Origin: Bolinopsis microptera
Lineage: Eukaryota > Ctenophora > Tentaculata > Lobata > Bolinopsidae
DNA: 60,000 bases
Direction: 5' to 3'
Assembly: GCF_026151205.1 (NCBI RefSeq)
Contig: NC_087076.1
Span: forward strand, 5,882,902-5,942,901
Shown here one piece after another: positions 24,369-35,014 of the stretch. Below the pieces are notes generated by a model that worked only from the letters and a program-made list of their open reading frames with translations, did not search any database and had not been told where the DNA came from. The position numbers were made by a program, and so were the translations under genes. Every line of letters starts with the position of its first letter. Within the stretch, counting starts at the first letter, position 1.

Positions 24369-24469
24369 GTAAGAAATGCTGTTATATTTGTTTTCTTTTT
24401 TCAACAAATTGTTCTATTTGATTTAAATTAATATGTAACACTTTGGTGAGGACCAGATATAATATAAAT

Positions 24470-24610
24470 TTTAACCAAAACCTAAAATTGGGTAGAGTGG
24501 ACCGTTGCCAGTGTTTCATATTTCCAAACAAAAGGAAATTATATCAATTTAAATTACCGTTTATATCGTACTAAAATGCAAAATGATACAGAGAATGAAA
24601 TCGGTCATTC
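24470..24610. repeat. Single-arm copy of the foldback element
   Basis: Resembles the left arm of the foldback elements at 29699 and 31258: GGGTAGAGTGGACCGTTGCC and GAGAATGAAATCGGTC are shared. The right arm is absent. Confidence 0.6.
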
Positions 24611-25017
24611 GCTTTCCCCTCTCATATTACAGCCTGCAAATTTTTACGAGCTCAGTTACCATAATAATAATAATAATAGGATTATGGCCACATAGCCATC
24701 TCGACAAAACTTGAAACCCAACTGCACTCTACGCTTTTGCAGTTCGCACAATATTATCAAAAAGAAAAATGTTCCTATCCGGAACATGTAATGATTAATT
24801 ATTTTTAGGACGTTAACATGTAGTTCTGAATTTAACAATCAAGAAACATTGATTGCTCGGTATTTAGCAATCAATGGGTTATTAGACATGAAATATGCAT
24901 ATGAATCATGCTCACATGTATTTATTTTTGACATCAAGGTTTCGCTGAGATCCCAGAAGTGACCCTTTGACGATGCTCCACTCGCTATCAGTTCATTTTT
25001 TAACATTGAAGTCGAGC

Positions 25018-25260
25018 TTTGAATGCGTCTACTGAACTGGCCTCTTTAACCGAACTTGGTACTTTGTTCCAGTAATTGGCAACACGGTTACTGAGGACCT
25101 GATTTCCTCTTTTATCTTTTAGGATCTTACACTATTAGTTTCCATGTTGAGGTGAGTATCATGTGATCCACCCTCGTGTCTGCCCTTTTTAGGAAAGTCC
25201 TCTCATCCTCTGCCATATTCTCCCCCATCCTCATCTCTTTTACCAGACACAATAATTGCT
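25018..25260 (-). pseudogene. LINE C-terminal fragment
   Basis: The minus strand reads RGNQVLSNRVANYWNKVPSS, then VKEASSVDAFKARLQC and a stop at about 25018. This is the conserved end (R..F..R..N.WN.LP..VV.A.S...FK..L) of CR1/Jockey-type LINE proteins. Earlier pieces appear in other frames. It lies in intron 1 of the modular gene, antisense to it. Confidence 0.65.
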
Positions 25261-25270
25261 TGCAAGGCCC

Positions 25271-25366
25271 TGATGGGGTATAAGATACTCTTAGCAGGGT
25301 ATTTAAGAGGATACTGGCTGATGGGGTATAAGATACTCTTAGCAGGGTATTTAAGAGGATACTGGC
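25271..25366. repeat. 48-bp perfect tandem duplication
   Basis: The unit beginning TGATGGGGTATAAGATACTC occurs twice, at 25271 and 25319, without differences, so the duplication is recent. Confidence 0.95.
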
Positions 25367-25550
25367 TGGGGAGTGGGGATTGTGATCATACTGTGAGCCT
25401 CTTTATAATACCGGGGTTATTTTGCATTTCCGAGAGTTATATAGATGGATGGCTGTAGTTGTAATCAGATCTAAATATAGTTTCTTCTAAAACGACCATG
25501 GTAAATGAACAACGAATAATCGTATACAATTTATTTTTTTCTACCTGCAG

Positions 25551-25624
25551 TTTAACGCTGGTGCTTAATCATGGAGTGAGAACTGAGGACACAGAAGATG
25601 TAGAAACTGTAAAGGAAAACCAGG
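25551..25624 (+). CDS. Modular SRCR/TSP1 gene, exon 2: end of signal peptide and acidic linker
   Basis: Acceptor CTACCTGCAG precedes the exon and donor CAGG|GTGAGT follows. The peptide is LTLVLNHGVRTEDTEDVETV plus KENQ, the end of the hydrophobic core and then an acidic segment. Cleavage would fall around the HGVR/TED boundary. It leaves one G, so the next intron is phase 1, as in all later exons. About 30 bp around the donor (AAGG[A/G]AAACCAGGGTGAGT) recur near 33590, 41260 and 42525, where they are joined to LINE-derived sequence. Confidence 0.55.
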
Positions 25625-26049
25625 GTGAGTCACTGCCATAACTCTGTAATCCTCTAAAATATACTTTTAATACGGTATTTAATAATATCTTTGGATAAAA
25701 ACGTCTTAGAAACATTTGCAATTCTGCAGCACAGAAAAACGTTCAACATGACCACATTAAGATAACATTCCTTTAGTATCACAATTCACATGCAATAAAA
25801 TCGTAAGTTTTGATGTAATTGCAAAATGCTTCATCCAGTTTCAGAAGCTCATTCCAGCTATCTCAGAAGACTGCCTTGTTACTCCTTTAGTTATCTCAAA
25901 CTCCTTCAATTTCAAACTTTATATAATATCTAACCATCTTCTTAAAGCTACCACAAATAGTTTTATGAGTTCACATTTCTAAGATAAAGATGAAAAAATA
26001 TTTACCTAGCCTGCTAGTCTTTTGCTTAATTGCTCGCTTCTCTCTTCAG

Positions 26050-26175
26050 CTGTTGGATCAGAATCAAGTGGAACTACTGCGAAATCTAGTTCAGCTGTTG
26101 GATCAGAATCAAGTGGAACTACTGCGAACTCACCAACACACGAGACTTCAGATCCCACAGAGACACCTCTCCCAA
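26050..26175 (+). CDS. Modular SRCR/TSP1 gene, exon 3: Ser/Thr-rich segment with internal duplication
   Basis: Bounded by TCTCTTCAG and A|GTTAGT, with length 126 bp and phase 1 at both ends. In phase it reads AVGSESSGTTAKSSS, then AVGSESSGTTANSPT, then HETSDPTETPLPS: a 15-residue duplication followed by a Thr/Pro-rich tail. This looks like an O-glycosylated stalk of a secreted or membrane protein. The duplication is exact over most of 45 bp. If spliced to the SRCR exon at 40614 the joint codon is AAT (Asn) and the frame stays open. An alternative frame through the same bases is discussed under rejected items. Confidence 0.55.
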
Positions 26176-26239
26176 GTTAGTATGCTAGTTTCTTAGTTTT
26201 ATTGTATGAGTTTACATATTCTTAGTTAAACTACTACTA

Positions 26240-26440
26240 GGTCGAAACTAAGTCCGATCTACGCCAGATAACCCCCTCCATATATCCCTGTCCCGCATCA
26301 GGGTTCGCAGTTCCTCTTTCGAGTTTATCCCAACTTCCTTCAGTAACATAGACAAATAGCTTTGTATCGTTCGGCCTTGCTGTGCTCTACCATGCAGAAG
26401 TTACCATATGTCTTATATATAATAACATCTATAAACAAAA
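26240..26440 (-). pseudogene. LINE C-terminal tail
   Basis: Minus-strand frame GRAQQGRTIQSYLSMLLKEV, then GINSKEELRTLMRDRDIWRG and LSGVDRT to a stop. This is the end of a LINE protein (GR...TYI..LL.D.G......L...M.DR..W). The same sequence, truncated, recurs at 41060-41290 and 42345-42550, so the fragment was copied along with the host gene segment. Confidence 0.65.
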
Positions 26441-26476
26441 GAGCACCTAAAGAGGCTCAGCAAAGTGCTGGCCTAT

Positions 26477-27412
26477 TTACGCTTACGAAGACTCATTCGT
26501 TCAATATGTCTCAAAGTAAATAAACTCCTCCATCCTACTCTATCTCTTGCTAAGTTCACTAATTTGGTAAAATCATCTTCATTTTTCAAATAAATTTGTC
26601 TCTTAAATAGGTCCTTTTTTCACAATAATATCATACAAATTAGTCCTGTGTCTACCCACTCGTCCCTTTAGCGTTTGACATCCTAGTGTAGCAAATAGCA
26701 GAGACTGGTAGGCAGGCGTTTCGTTGTCACTGCGTAGAACATGACCTAGCATTGTCCACCGTGCCTTTTCCACTCTCTCGGAAAGGGGCCTGGTCTGGGT
26801 ACGAGCGTAGAGGGCCTTGTTAGATATTGAGCTAGGCCAATAGATGTGTAGGATGCGCTTCAGGTGCTTCCTCTGAACAACATCTACAGACTCTAGAACA
26901 TGCTGAGGTACAGCCCAGCAGCAGCAGTTGTACAGGAGCACTGATACTACTAGTGAGTCGTAGAGTTTGATCTTTCTCTTCTCAGTTATTTGACTCCTCT
27001 CTGATCCCTGGCACCACAGCTTGTCAAATGACCAGAAGGCAGTGTTAGCTTTATTTATTCTATTAGTAACATCCTGCTCTGATCCAAGCTTATAACCAAG
27101 AAGCGTCTCGTTTCTCCACTCCTCTTTTCCTCTTAGCTCATTATCCCACTCGTCACAGGCACCAACTTCTTCTAAATACACTTTGGTAAACTTTGTCTTT
27201 GTGTCATTGACAAAGAGACTCCATTCACTGAGAATATTCTTGGAGATCTGAAAGATATCCTGTAACTCCTCCATATCTTCACCAATCTTCTCTACATCGT
27301 CTGAATAGCCGGACTCAAGAGGCATGTGGTTATCGGCTATCGGAGGGTTGGGTCTTGAGGGGAGGACTGCTCTTATGTGCACTACAGCTCCAGCTAGATT
27401 GAGGGCAAACAA
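26477..27412 (-). pseudogene. AP-endonuclease LINE, RT palm to C-terminus
   Basis: Continues the RT of 27414-28690 in another frame. It reads FALNLAGAVVHIRAVLPSRP, then the catalytic motif as YSDDVEKI (YADD family, with Ser for Ala), the thumb (LLYNCCCWAVPQHVLESVDV) and RWTMLGHVLRSDNETPAYQS, with a basic GRVGRHRTNLYDIIVKK near the end. A further frameshift near 26610 leads to NLARDRVGWRSLFTLRHIER and a stop at about 26477. It shares family with the plus-strand copy at 39603-40545. It is antisense to the host gene and lies within its large intron. Confidence 0.8.
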
Positions 27413-27413
27413 T

Positions 27414-28690
27414 TTACCAGCTGTGCTGTCTCCTTGGGAGTTGGGAGGCTCCTATGTTGAAAGAGAACATCTCTGAGTCAGTAGAACACACTCTGACTAC
27501 AGCTAGAGTGGTGTTAGCCATGAGGTATTGTACAAGCCTCAGGTCGTCTCTGGAGCATCCTGCAGCTTCTAGTAGTCTGATTGTTGTACCTCTGCGGATG
27601 GTATTGAAGGCAGCTGACATGTCAATACTCACTTTGTTCCATTCAAACTCCTTCTTCATTACTACAGATATGAGCATGCTCTGTGCCCAAACTAGGTCGG
27701 CACAGCTCCTGCCAGCTTTGTAGGCAGCTTGGAACGGTCCGGTGAAGCTGTCCACAGCTCTCTCTATTCTGTTTAGCACTATCAGTGACAGGATCTTTCT
27801 AGAAACATTCAGCAGGGTCAATGGTCGTATCGACTTAACTGGGCCGCGAGTTTTACCAGGCTTAGCCAGTGGTGTGAGGATGCCTGCTCCTATTGCTTCA
27901 ATGTGAATGTTTTTCTCGAAAGACTCGTTGAACACTTTAGCTAGCTCTTCATGAAGGAGGGGGTTGTTCAGGGCTTTCATGACCTCGCCAGGAACTTTAT
28001 CAATACCCACTGCTTTATACCAGACTTGAGTTTACTGATGGCTCTCTCTATCTCTGCAACGGTGATGGGACTGTTAAGGCTAGAGGGGGGGTCAAGGAAG
28101 GCAGGAAGGGTAGGCTCATCGGCGTCGTTGAACTCAGCTTCAAAGTACTCCTTAATAATCCTCGCTTTCTCCTCATTAGTACCTGCGATATTCCCAGCAG
28201 AGTTGTGGACGGTTAGGGCTGGTCTAACATATCCTTTGGCGAGTATCTTAGAGGCTCCAAAGTATCTCCGGCCGTCGTCTGTGTTGTTTATCTCTTCGAC
28301 GAGTGTGTCAGCACTGCGGTTATTGATATCTCTGAGTCTCTTTATGATCTTACGTCTTAGCTGGTTGATGTTGGTCTTGACATGCTTCCTGTTGGTCGGG
28401 AATTTGTTTTGCATATTCGCAATCATCAGCTGCTTGCGTTCAAGTGACAGTTCAGCGATCTTAGGATCAGTACTGAAGGATTTGTGCTTTTTTTGGAGGT
28501 ATAGTTCCTAGCACCTCGTCAGCAGTGTTATAGGCATCTGTTATCAGGTTGTTGAGGTCATCGTTGGGGTTGCCTATCTTGGGTCTCATTCTTACTTTCT
28601 TCTCAAACGTACTCAGCATCTTCTTCTTAACTCCATGATCTTGTAGTCTCTTGAGGTCAAGCTTTCTGGACGTCTTGTGCTTCTTATGGA
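27414..28690 (-). pseudogene. AP-endonuclease LINE, linker and RT N-terminal part
   Basis: After the endonuclease, a basic linker (KLDLKRLQDHG, TFEKKVRMRPKIG) leads to RT blocks: AISKLKSG, GIDKVPGEVM, GAGILTPLAKPGKTRGPVKS, IRPLTLLNVSRKILSLIVLN, AYKAGRSCADLVWAQSMLIS and VSIDMSAAFNTI. The D of SIDMSAAF is the first catalytic aspartate. At least three frame breaks occur, near 28470, 28015 and 27425. The last is explained by a 7-bp tandem duplication (CTCCCAA twice), which breaks the QGDSTAGKL motif. Unlike Jockey/CR1 elements, the RT begins with KPGKTRG..SIRPLTLL. Confidence 0.8.
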
Positions 28691-28694
28691 CAAG

Positions 28695-29651
28695 TTACTT
28701 CTGGTGGAGTGTGACGCGAGCGACTACAGGCTTGTGATCTGATTTGAGTAGGGCTCCTCCGTATGAACGAGCGTCCGTGATATTCACTTTGTAGCTAGAT
28801 TTACAAAGGATGTAGTCAATCTGCTTGTAGTATTTCACGGTCTTGTCAGGGTCACCTCGGGCTGTAGTAGTACCGTGCCATGATGTAATGTGACGAGCTG
28901 AATGTTTGAAGCTTGTGTTACAGGCATAAAAATCCTTCTCAATCATAAAATCAAGCAAACGTTGGCCATTGCTGTTACGTTGACCGACTCCATACATACC
29001 CATATTGCGTGATAAACCAGAAAGGATGTCACCATCTGATTTACGACCCAGACGAGAATTAAAATCCCCGGCTATAAACACATCGTAATGAGCAGGAATA
29101 TTGTCAAGTGCAGAATTCAGATCAGCGTAAAACTCCTCTAGAATGGTGTTGGAATCACCTGTACAATCAGCATCCTCTACATTTTTCATGGTGGGTCCAT
29201 ACGCGTTAATGAGTCTGAAATAAGTCAATGTACCGTTTTTTGAATTAAGTCTGAAGTTGATGAAAGCAACTCTGTTACTGACACGTCTCCAATCAACAAC
29301 TGATTTTCTGAGCTGAGGGCTGATTAGAAACCCCAAACCGTGATGATAAAAACCTTGAGGTAACTGTTCAAATAAAATAAGACTGTAGTTCATTAAGTCA
29401 ATTTCAGCATAGTCCTGGCATTTAGTTTCCTCCCCGAAATCAAAACCATACCTTTTAGCGTCCATAACAAGCTGCTCCTTTTTAAGGTCCTTTGTTAACC
29501 CATGAACGTTCCAACTAGCGATACTTAGCATAGACATCATAGCAATTATGGGTAAATTTACTGTAGTTGAGGTAGATTGAGAGTACAGGCGACGATCTTT
29601 TAAGGGACCATAGGTGTCACATGTCTCCCCCAGCTTAGGCACGGGCATCAC
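28695..29651 (-). pseudogene. LINE apurinic-like endonuclease domain
   Basis: A 318-residue minus-strand frame of the exonuclease-endonuclease-phosphatase fold that nicks target DNA for LINE insertion. Diagnostic motifs in order are SIASWNVHGL (catalytic Asn), EETKC (metal-binding Glu), INAYGP, AGDFNSRLG (Asp/Asn pair), KQIDYIL, and SDHKPVVARV (catalytic Asp-His). All active-site residues appear to be present. The frame ends in an in-frame stop at 28695, just before a linker that continues in frame with KLVHKK-type sequence. It is therefore separated from the RT by a nonsense mutation. The first Met at 29651 may not be the original start. Confidence 0.85.
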
Positions 29652-29698
29652 TCCTGTGCGACCATCCTAAAAATATAATAAAATATAATATATAAAAA

Positions 29699-30208
29699 TT
29701 TTACCAAAACCCATAATCATGGGTAGAGTGGACCGCTGCCAGTGTCTCTATTTCCCAAATAAAAGGAAATGATATTAATTTGATTGACCGTTCTCAAATG
29801 CAAAATGATACCGAGAATGAAATCGGTCGCTCGCTTTTCCCATTCATTCACAATCACGGCTTACGAATTGAAATAAGTTTCGATTGATTACATCAATCAG
29901 ATGCTGTAAAAATCTCTTTGGGTTGCGTTCGGGTCGATACCTAGTATTTCGGGGTAAGGGTGGTAGTTATTACTTATTGAATTAGCTGAAGTTTATTGAA
30001 TCTTTATTGCCGAGTACAGCTGCCTTTGGGTAGTTCTTCTTAATCTATTACAATTGTAAATGAATGGGAAAAGCGAGCGACCGATTTCATTCTCGGTATC
30101 ATTTTGCATTTGAGAACGGTCAATCAAATTAATATCATTTCCTTTTATTTGGGAAATAGAGACACTGGCAGCGGTCCACTCTACCCATGATTATGGGTTT
30201 TGGTAAAA
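29699..30208. mobile_element. Foldback element with about 155-bp inverted arms
   Basis: The left arm starts TTTACCAAAACCCATAATCA and the right arm ends with its reverse complement. The arms match through GAGAATGAAATCGGTCGCTC and the GGGAAAAGCGAGC segment, leaving a loop of about 200 bp. No coding potential is seen, consistent with a MITE. A second copy is at 31258-31588 and a one-arm copy at 24470. Confidence 0.85.
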
Positions 30209-31257
30209 TATCATCTCTTTTTGATTATAATGTCAGGGTACTTTATAAAGTCGAAATATAAACTGATATCTTCATTAATAAGGAGGAAGTTTCAACAATT
30301 TCGAAATTTTTCCTTTAAAAACATTTCCTTGTGTTTAGGTAAGCGAATCGTTCGATCACTGACTGAATATGCCACTTAATACTCATTCAAGTTGGCATTA
30401 AATTCATATATAATGACATTAAACTGTCGTGGCAAAGCAGAATTTGTTGGAAATCACGAATGAGCAAAATTCTCACCTTTCGCACGTGTAAACTTTGAGC
30501 GGACGTTGCGTGCGCATCCAATATTAAATCGCCGTAAATTTTTGCATGTAATTGTTTTATATATAGCTTAATAAGCATGCAAAGTTTAAAAGTATTTCAA
30601 GAAGAACTGTAATCACAACGGCACTCTAAAGTTGACAGAAAATGACGAAAACAGCAATTTTCAGTGATTTTAGCAATTTTCTATCAATTTGGGCGTGTCC
30701 CCACGTGTGCAACTTTTCGATTTTCAACTTTAAAACTAGCTTAATGCACAATTTATACCTATAGGAAGCAGAACTGAGCTCCACAACCCAAGGCATGGCC
30801 TAACACCAGAGAATACTAAATCGCAAAATTGACGTTTTTATAAAATAATTCTTCAAAAAAAAACAAACTTCAATGACGAATATCTTTATGAAGGAGCAAG
30901 CTAGAAAAACTTTCCGGTAGATTTTCAGAATGCTTGAACAATTATCTAAGGTAAAATTTTCCTCAGATTTTGAATACAATTACTTTTTAATGGTGTAAAA
31001 TCATTTTAAAAAGTTATTACTTTGTCAAAAATCAAGTTTAAAAAACGGTTAACTTGATGACGTCATCAAGGGGTGTTCATGACGTCAAATAATTTGTTTA
31101 TACAATGTAAACTAAAGTGTAAACAATTATTTTCAAGACCTGTGGTTGGAAATGGCTGTATCTTTTATACTTTTGAATCTATTGACAATTAAATACAGGC
31201 TATATTTGACTGGCAAAGCGTCTATCCCTGAATATATGTATCCCTGAATATATATAT
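30209..31257. repeat. 1-kb direct repeat, copy 1
   Basis: Starts ATCATCTCTTTTTGATTATA and ends with the TATATTTGAC region. It is colinear with 31589-32580 over almost its full length, including CACCTTTCGCACGTG, GGGCGTGTCCCCACGTGTGC and GATGACGTCATCAAG. Each copy directly follows a foldback element, so the duplicated unit is foldback plus 1 kb. No gene was seen. Confidence 0.85.
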
Positions 31258-31588
31258 TTGACCAAAACCCATAATCATGGGTAGAGTGTACCGCTGCCAG
31301 TGTCTCTCTTTTCCAAACAAAAGGAAATGATATTAATTTGAATAACTGTCCGCAAATGCAAATTGATACCGAGAATGAAATCGGTCGCTCGCTTTTTCTA
31401 ATCAATAAGCTTTATTACCAATTACAATTCGTAAGCCGTGATCGAATGGAAAAAGCGAGCGACCGATTTCATTTTCGGTATCAATTTGCATTTGCGGACG
31501 GTTATTCAAATTAATATCATTTCCTTTTGTTTGGAAAAGAGAGACACTGGCAGCGGTACACTCTACCCATGATTATGGGTTTTGGTCA
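31258..31588. mobile_element. Foldback element, second copy with short loop
   Basis: Same arms as 29699-30208 (TGACCAAAACCCATAATCAT ... TTATGGGTTTTGGTCA) but a loop of only a few tens of bp, so the 331-bp unit is almost a perfect palindrome. Confidence 0.85.
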
Positions 31589-32580
31589 AATATCATCTCT
31601 TTTTGATTATAATGTCAGGATAATTTACAAAGCTGAAATGTAAACTCATAACTTCATTAATATTTATATTAATAATTAGGAGGTAATTTCATCGATTTCG
31701 AAATTTTACCTGACTGAATATGGCACTTTTTACTCATTCAAGTTGGCATTAAATTCATATATAATCCCATTTAAATATCGCGGGAAAGCAGAATTTATTC
31801 GAAATCACGAATGAGCAAAATTCTCACCTTTCGCACGTGCAAACTTTGAGCGGACGTTGCGTGCGCATACAATATTGAATCACCGTAAATTTTTGCATAG
31901 CAGTATTTTATATATAATTTAATAAGCATGCAAAGTTTCAGGAGATGTCATATAGAACTTGGATCACAACGGGACTCCAAAGTTGATAAAAATGGTGAAA
32001 ACAGCAATTTTCAGTAATTTTAGCAATTTTCTATCAATTTGGGCGTGTCCCCACGTGTGCAACTTTTCGATTTTCAACTTTAAAACTAGCCTATAACACA
32101 ATTTAGACCTTTAGGAAGCACAATCGAGCTCCACAACCCAAGGGATGGCCCAACACCAGAGAATACTAATTCACAACTTTTGTATTTTTATAAAATTATT
32201 CTTCAAAAAAGCACTAACTTCAATAGCAAATATCTTTATGAAGGAGCAAGATAGGAAAACTTTCCGGTAGATTTTCAGAATGCTTGAACAATTATCTAAT
32301 ATGAAATTGTCCTCAGATTTTGAATAAAATTACTCCTTAATGGTTTAAAATCGATTTGAAAAGTTGTTATTTTGTTAAAAACCAAGTTTTAAAAACACTT
32401 AACTTGATGACGTCATCAAGTGATGATGATGACGTTAAATTATTTTTTGATATAATGGAAACTGGAGTGTAAACGATTATCTTCAAGACCTGTGGTTCGA
32501 AATGACTGTATCTTTTATACTTTTGAATCTACGGACACTTAAATGTAGGCTATAATTGACTGCAAAAGCGTCTATACATA
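31589..32580. repeat. 1-kb direct repeat, copy 2
   Basis: Matches 30209-31257 with scattered substitutions and small indels (for example lacking part of the TTTAAAAACATTTCC stretch). It ends in the TATATATA tract near 32580. Confidence 0.85.
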
Positions 32581-32603
32581 CATATATATATAGTATATAT
32601 ACT

Positions 32604-33382
32604 TCACGACAATCTGTTGTAAAACAGGGGTTCCAGAAAACCCACTTCCCGATACTCCTGAAACATGAAATTTTTTTACAGTCGATTTGGACAAGGTCTA
32701 GACGCCCTGCAAAGTTTCATATCTCTAACTCAATTTTAACATGGTTTTTAAGGCACCTGAATATGGCGATTTTGGGTTTTTTACCTAATTTCGTATTACA
32801 TGCTGGCGCGTATTTTGCGCAAATTTCTTAAAAACCTCCACATAACTATTTCTTATTCCTGTCATCTTTAACATTGAATTAGAATGTTTTGAACTTAAAT
32901 ATGCCTGCTGAACTACTTTCGATGAGTCTTAATGCCTGGAAAACAATAAAGGGGATATACTAGTATAGGGGGTAAATAGTATTGTGAATATAAGGGCGAC
33001 GGTAATGCTTGCCAGCATTGTGATGTATGTATGTATCACGACAATCTGTCGTAAAACAGGGGTTCCAGAAAACCCATTTCCCGATGCTCCTGAAACACGA
33101 AATTTTTTTACAGTCGATTTGGTCAACGTCTAGACGCCCTGCAAAGTTTCAGATCTCTAACTTAATTTTAACATGGTTTTTAAGGCATGGCACCTGAATA
33201 TGCCGATTTTGGGTTTTTTACCGAATTTCGTATAACAGTGCTGGCGAGTATTTTATGCAAATTTCTTAAAAATCTCAACGTAACTATTTTTTATTCCTGT
33301 CATCTTTGACACCAAATTAGAATGTTTTGAACTAAAAATAAATCTGCTGAACGACTTCCGATGAGTCTTAATGCCTGAAAAA
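32604..33382. repeat. Pair of about 340-bp direct repeats
   Basis: Copies at 32604-32942 and 33037-33382 share ACAGGGGTTCCAGAAAACCC, ACAGTCGATTTGG, CTAGACGCCCTGCAAAGTTT and GATGAGTCTTAATGCCTG. They are separated by about 95 bp. No coding potential was recognised. Confidence 0.9.
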
Positions 33383-33390
33383 CTCCTGCC

Positions 33391-33445
33391 GGAGGCGGCG
33401 GCCTTCGGCCGCCACCTCCCGCCGGAGTGCACGCTTCGCGTGCAC
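33391..33445. repeat. Two adjacent strong GC-rich hairpins
   Basis: 33391-33419 folds as GGAGGCGGCGGCC-TTC-GGCCGCCACCTCC (one mismatch) with a C(TTCG)G cap. 33427-33445 folds as GTGCACGC-TTC-GCGTGCAC, perfectly paired. Both sit just after the second 340-bp repeat. Confidence 0.8.
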
Positions 33446-33468
33446 GAAAGAGGCTTGTAACATGTACC

Positions 33469-33535
33469 AAAGGGGGTATAATAGTAAAGGGGGTATAATA
33501 GTAAAGGGGGTATAATAGTAAAGGGGGTACATAGT
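33469..33535. repeat. 17-bp tandem repeat, about four copies
   Basis: AAAGGGGGTATAATAGT is repeated three times exactly plus a variant fourth copy ending GTACATAGT. Confidence 0.95.
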
Positions 33536-33544
33536 CTATTGTCT

Positions 33545-34345
33545 AATGCAGTGCCCCACCATTTTTAATCTCATGCTTCGTAACTTGTTTGAAGGAGAAC
33601 CAGGGTGAGTCACTGCTATAAATTGTTAATTTCGTCCCAATGTGACCTAATTAACCAGTAGTTATTTCTTGGTTGAAAATTATTGAGAATGACAAATTCA
33701 TTATAAATTCATTCAGTTCTTACCTCAGCGGGAAGACTGTCTTGATTTTTATTACAGCGTTTCCACAGTTAACTAGTTACCATAGTCACCATAGTTACCA
33801 TAGTTACACTACATAGTCGCATAAGTTCCTATTTCCTATTTTCTACTCATTTGGGCGGTGTCACCAAAATTAGCCGGCACGCAAGACATAAAAGTCCTAA
33901 CCATTGTTTGTATGAAATAATAATACGTGGAGTCAGGCCCATGGGTGAACGGTATTTGGGCCGACCCCAAGTCTCGAAGACGTGGTCGATATTAGTTGAT
34001 ATTTGGGCCGACCCACGTCTCGAAGACGAGGTCGATATTAGTTGATATTTGGGCTGACCCAACGATGACTGTCCAGGTTTAAATCATACATCTTCATACA
34101 GAGTGTTCCACGCAACCTTCAAATATCTTTAAAGTGTTCATAGTTTAATTGCTTTGTGGAAAAGAGGAAGCCCAGTATATCAACGTACCCAGTATTATAG
34201 AGTTGCACGGTATAACCTTATAATGATAAATAAACATTAAACATATTAAATTAATCATGAATAATTCATGTGAGTAAAATCATAAAATCGTGACCTTTCT
34301 GAATAAGAATCGTGACCTTTCTAAATAAGAATTATAAAGAATATA
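33545..34345. repeat. Duplicated host-gene segment, copy 1 (TSP1 tail plus introns)
   Basis: This block repeats sequences found at 41190-41795 and 42480-42690 and at 43900-44160 and 44400-44710. It holds, in order, a LINE tail with GAGAACCAGGGTGAGTCACT, a TTACCATAGTTAC stretch, ATTAGCCGGCACGCAA, two to three units of a CGTCTCGAAGACG-bearing repeat (33955-34065), and the last codons of a TSP1 exon at about 34066-34078 (GATGACTGTCCAG). The same GTTTAAATCATACATCTTCA donor and intron then follow. The rest of that TSP1 exon is deleted. Confidence 0.8.
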
Positions 34346-35014
34346 TGGATACGTTCATTGAAGTTTGAGGATATTGGTAAATATTAGTGACCCTACTAAA
34401 TGGCACGATGATGTAAAATGTGTCATACTATAAAACTATATAAACCCTCAATGGTTAGGATAATTGTTCCATCCTCTAGATAAACTTTGTCGCATAACGA
34501 TATCTTTATCAGACGATAAGATATCGCTTAAATGCGGCCGGCAGTGAGTTGTAAACTTTGTCACACTATAAAAACGTGACAGAGTTTATATGGACCCCTT
34601 GTTGCCGTGTTTGACCAAATTTTCGAATTTCAAATTTATAGGATAGTTGCATATGACTATTATCTACATATTTAGCGACTTTTTTTCGTTAAATGGTAGC
34701 ACCATGTAAACTCCGTCACACATTTAAGAAATTTATATGAGGGATGTTTATGACATCCTGACAAGAAATGCCGAATAGTCTAGCATTATTTTGTGAGCTG
34801 AATGTGTTTGGAATTGTGCACATATTTCATTGTTATAGGCAAATACAAATACAGAAGGCAGAAATGGGTAAACTTTGTCACATACATTTGTATGATATCT
34901 CAACATGTGTGAAATTGAGTAAATATTAGTATACCAACTTAAACACCCTATATTACGCACTACTATGGATAAGTTAACAATATTTCAACCGCACACCGGT
35001 GATATAAATTATTA

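Noticed and set aside
25990-26196. Open frame with a signal-peptide-like start (MKKYLPSLLVFCLIARFSLQ) and LLDQNQVELLR repeats
   Set aside because: The repeat is a frame-shifted reading of the Ser/Thr-rich exon. The other frame is bounded by splice sites with matching phase 1 and gives a plausible stalk, while this one overlaps the acceptor and runs through the donor.
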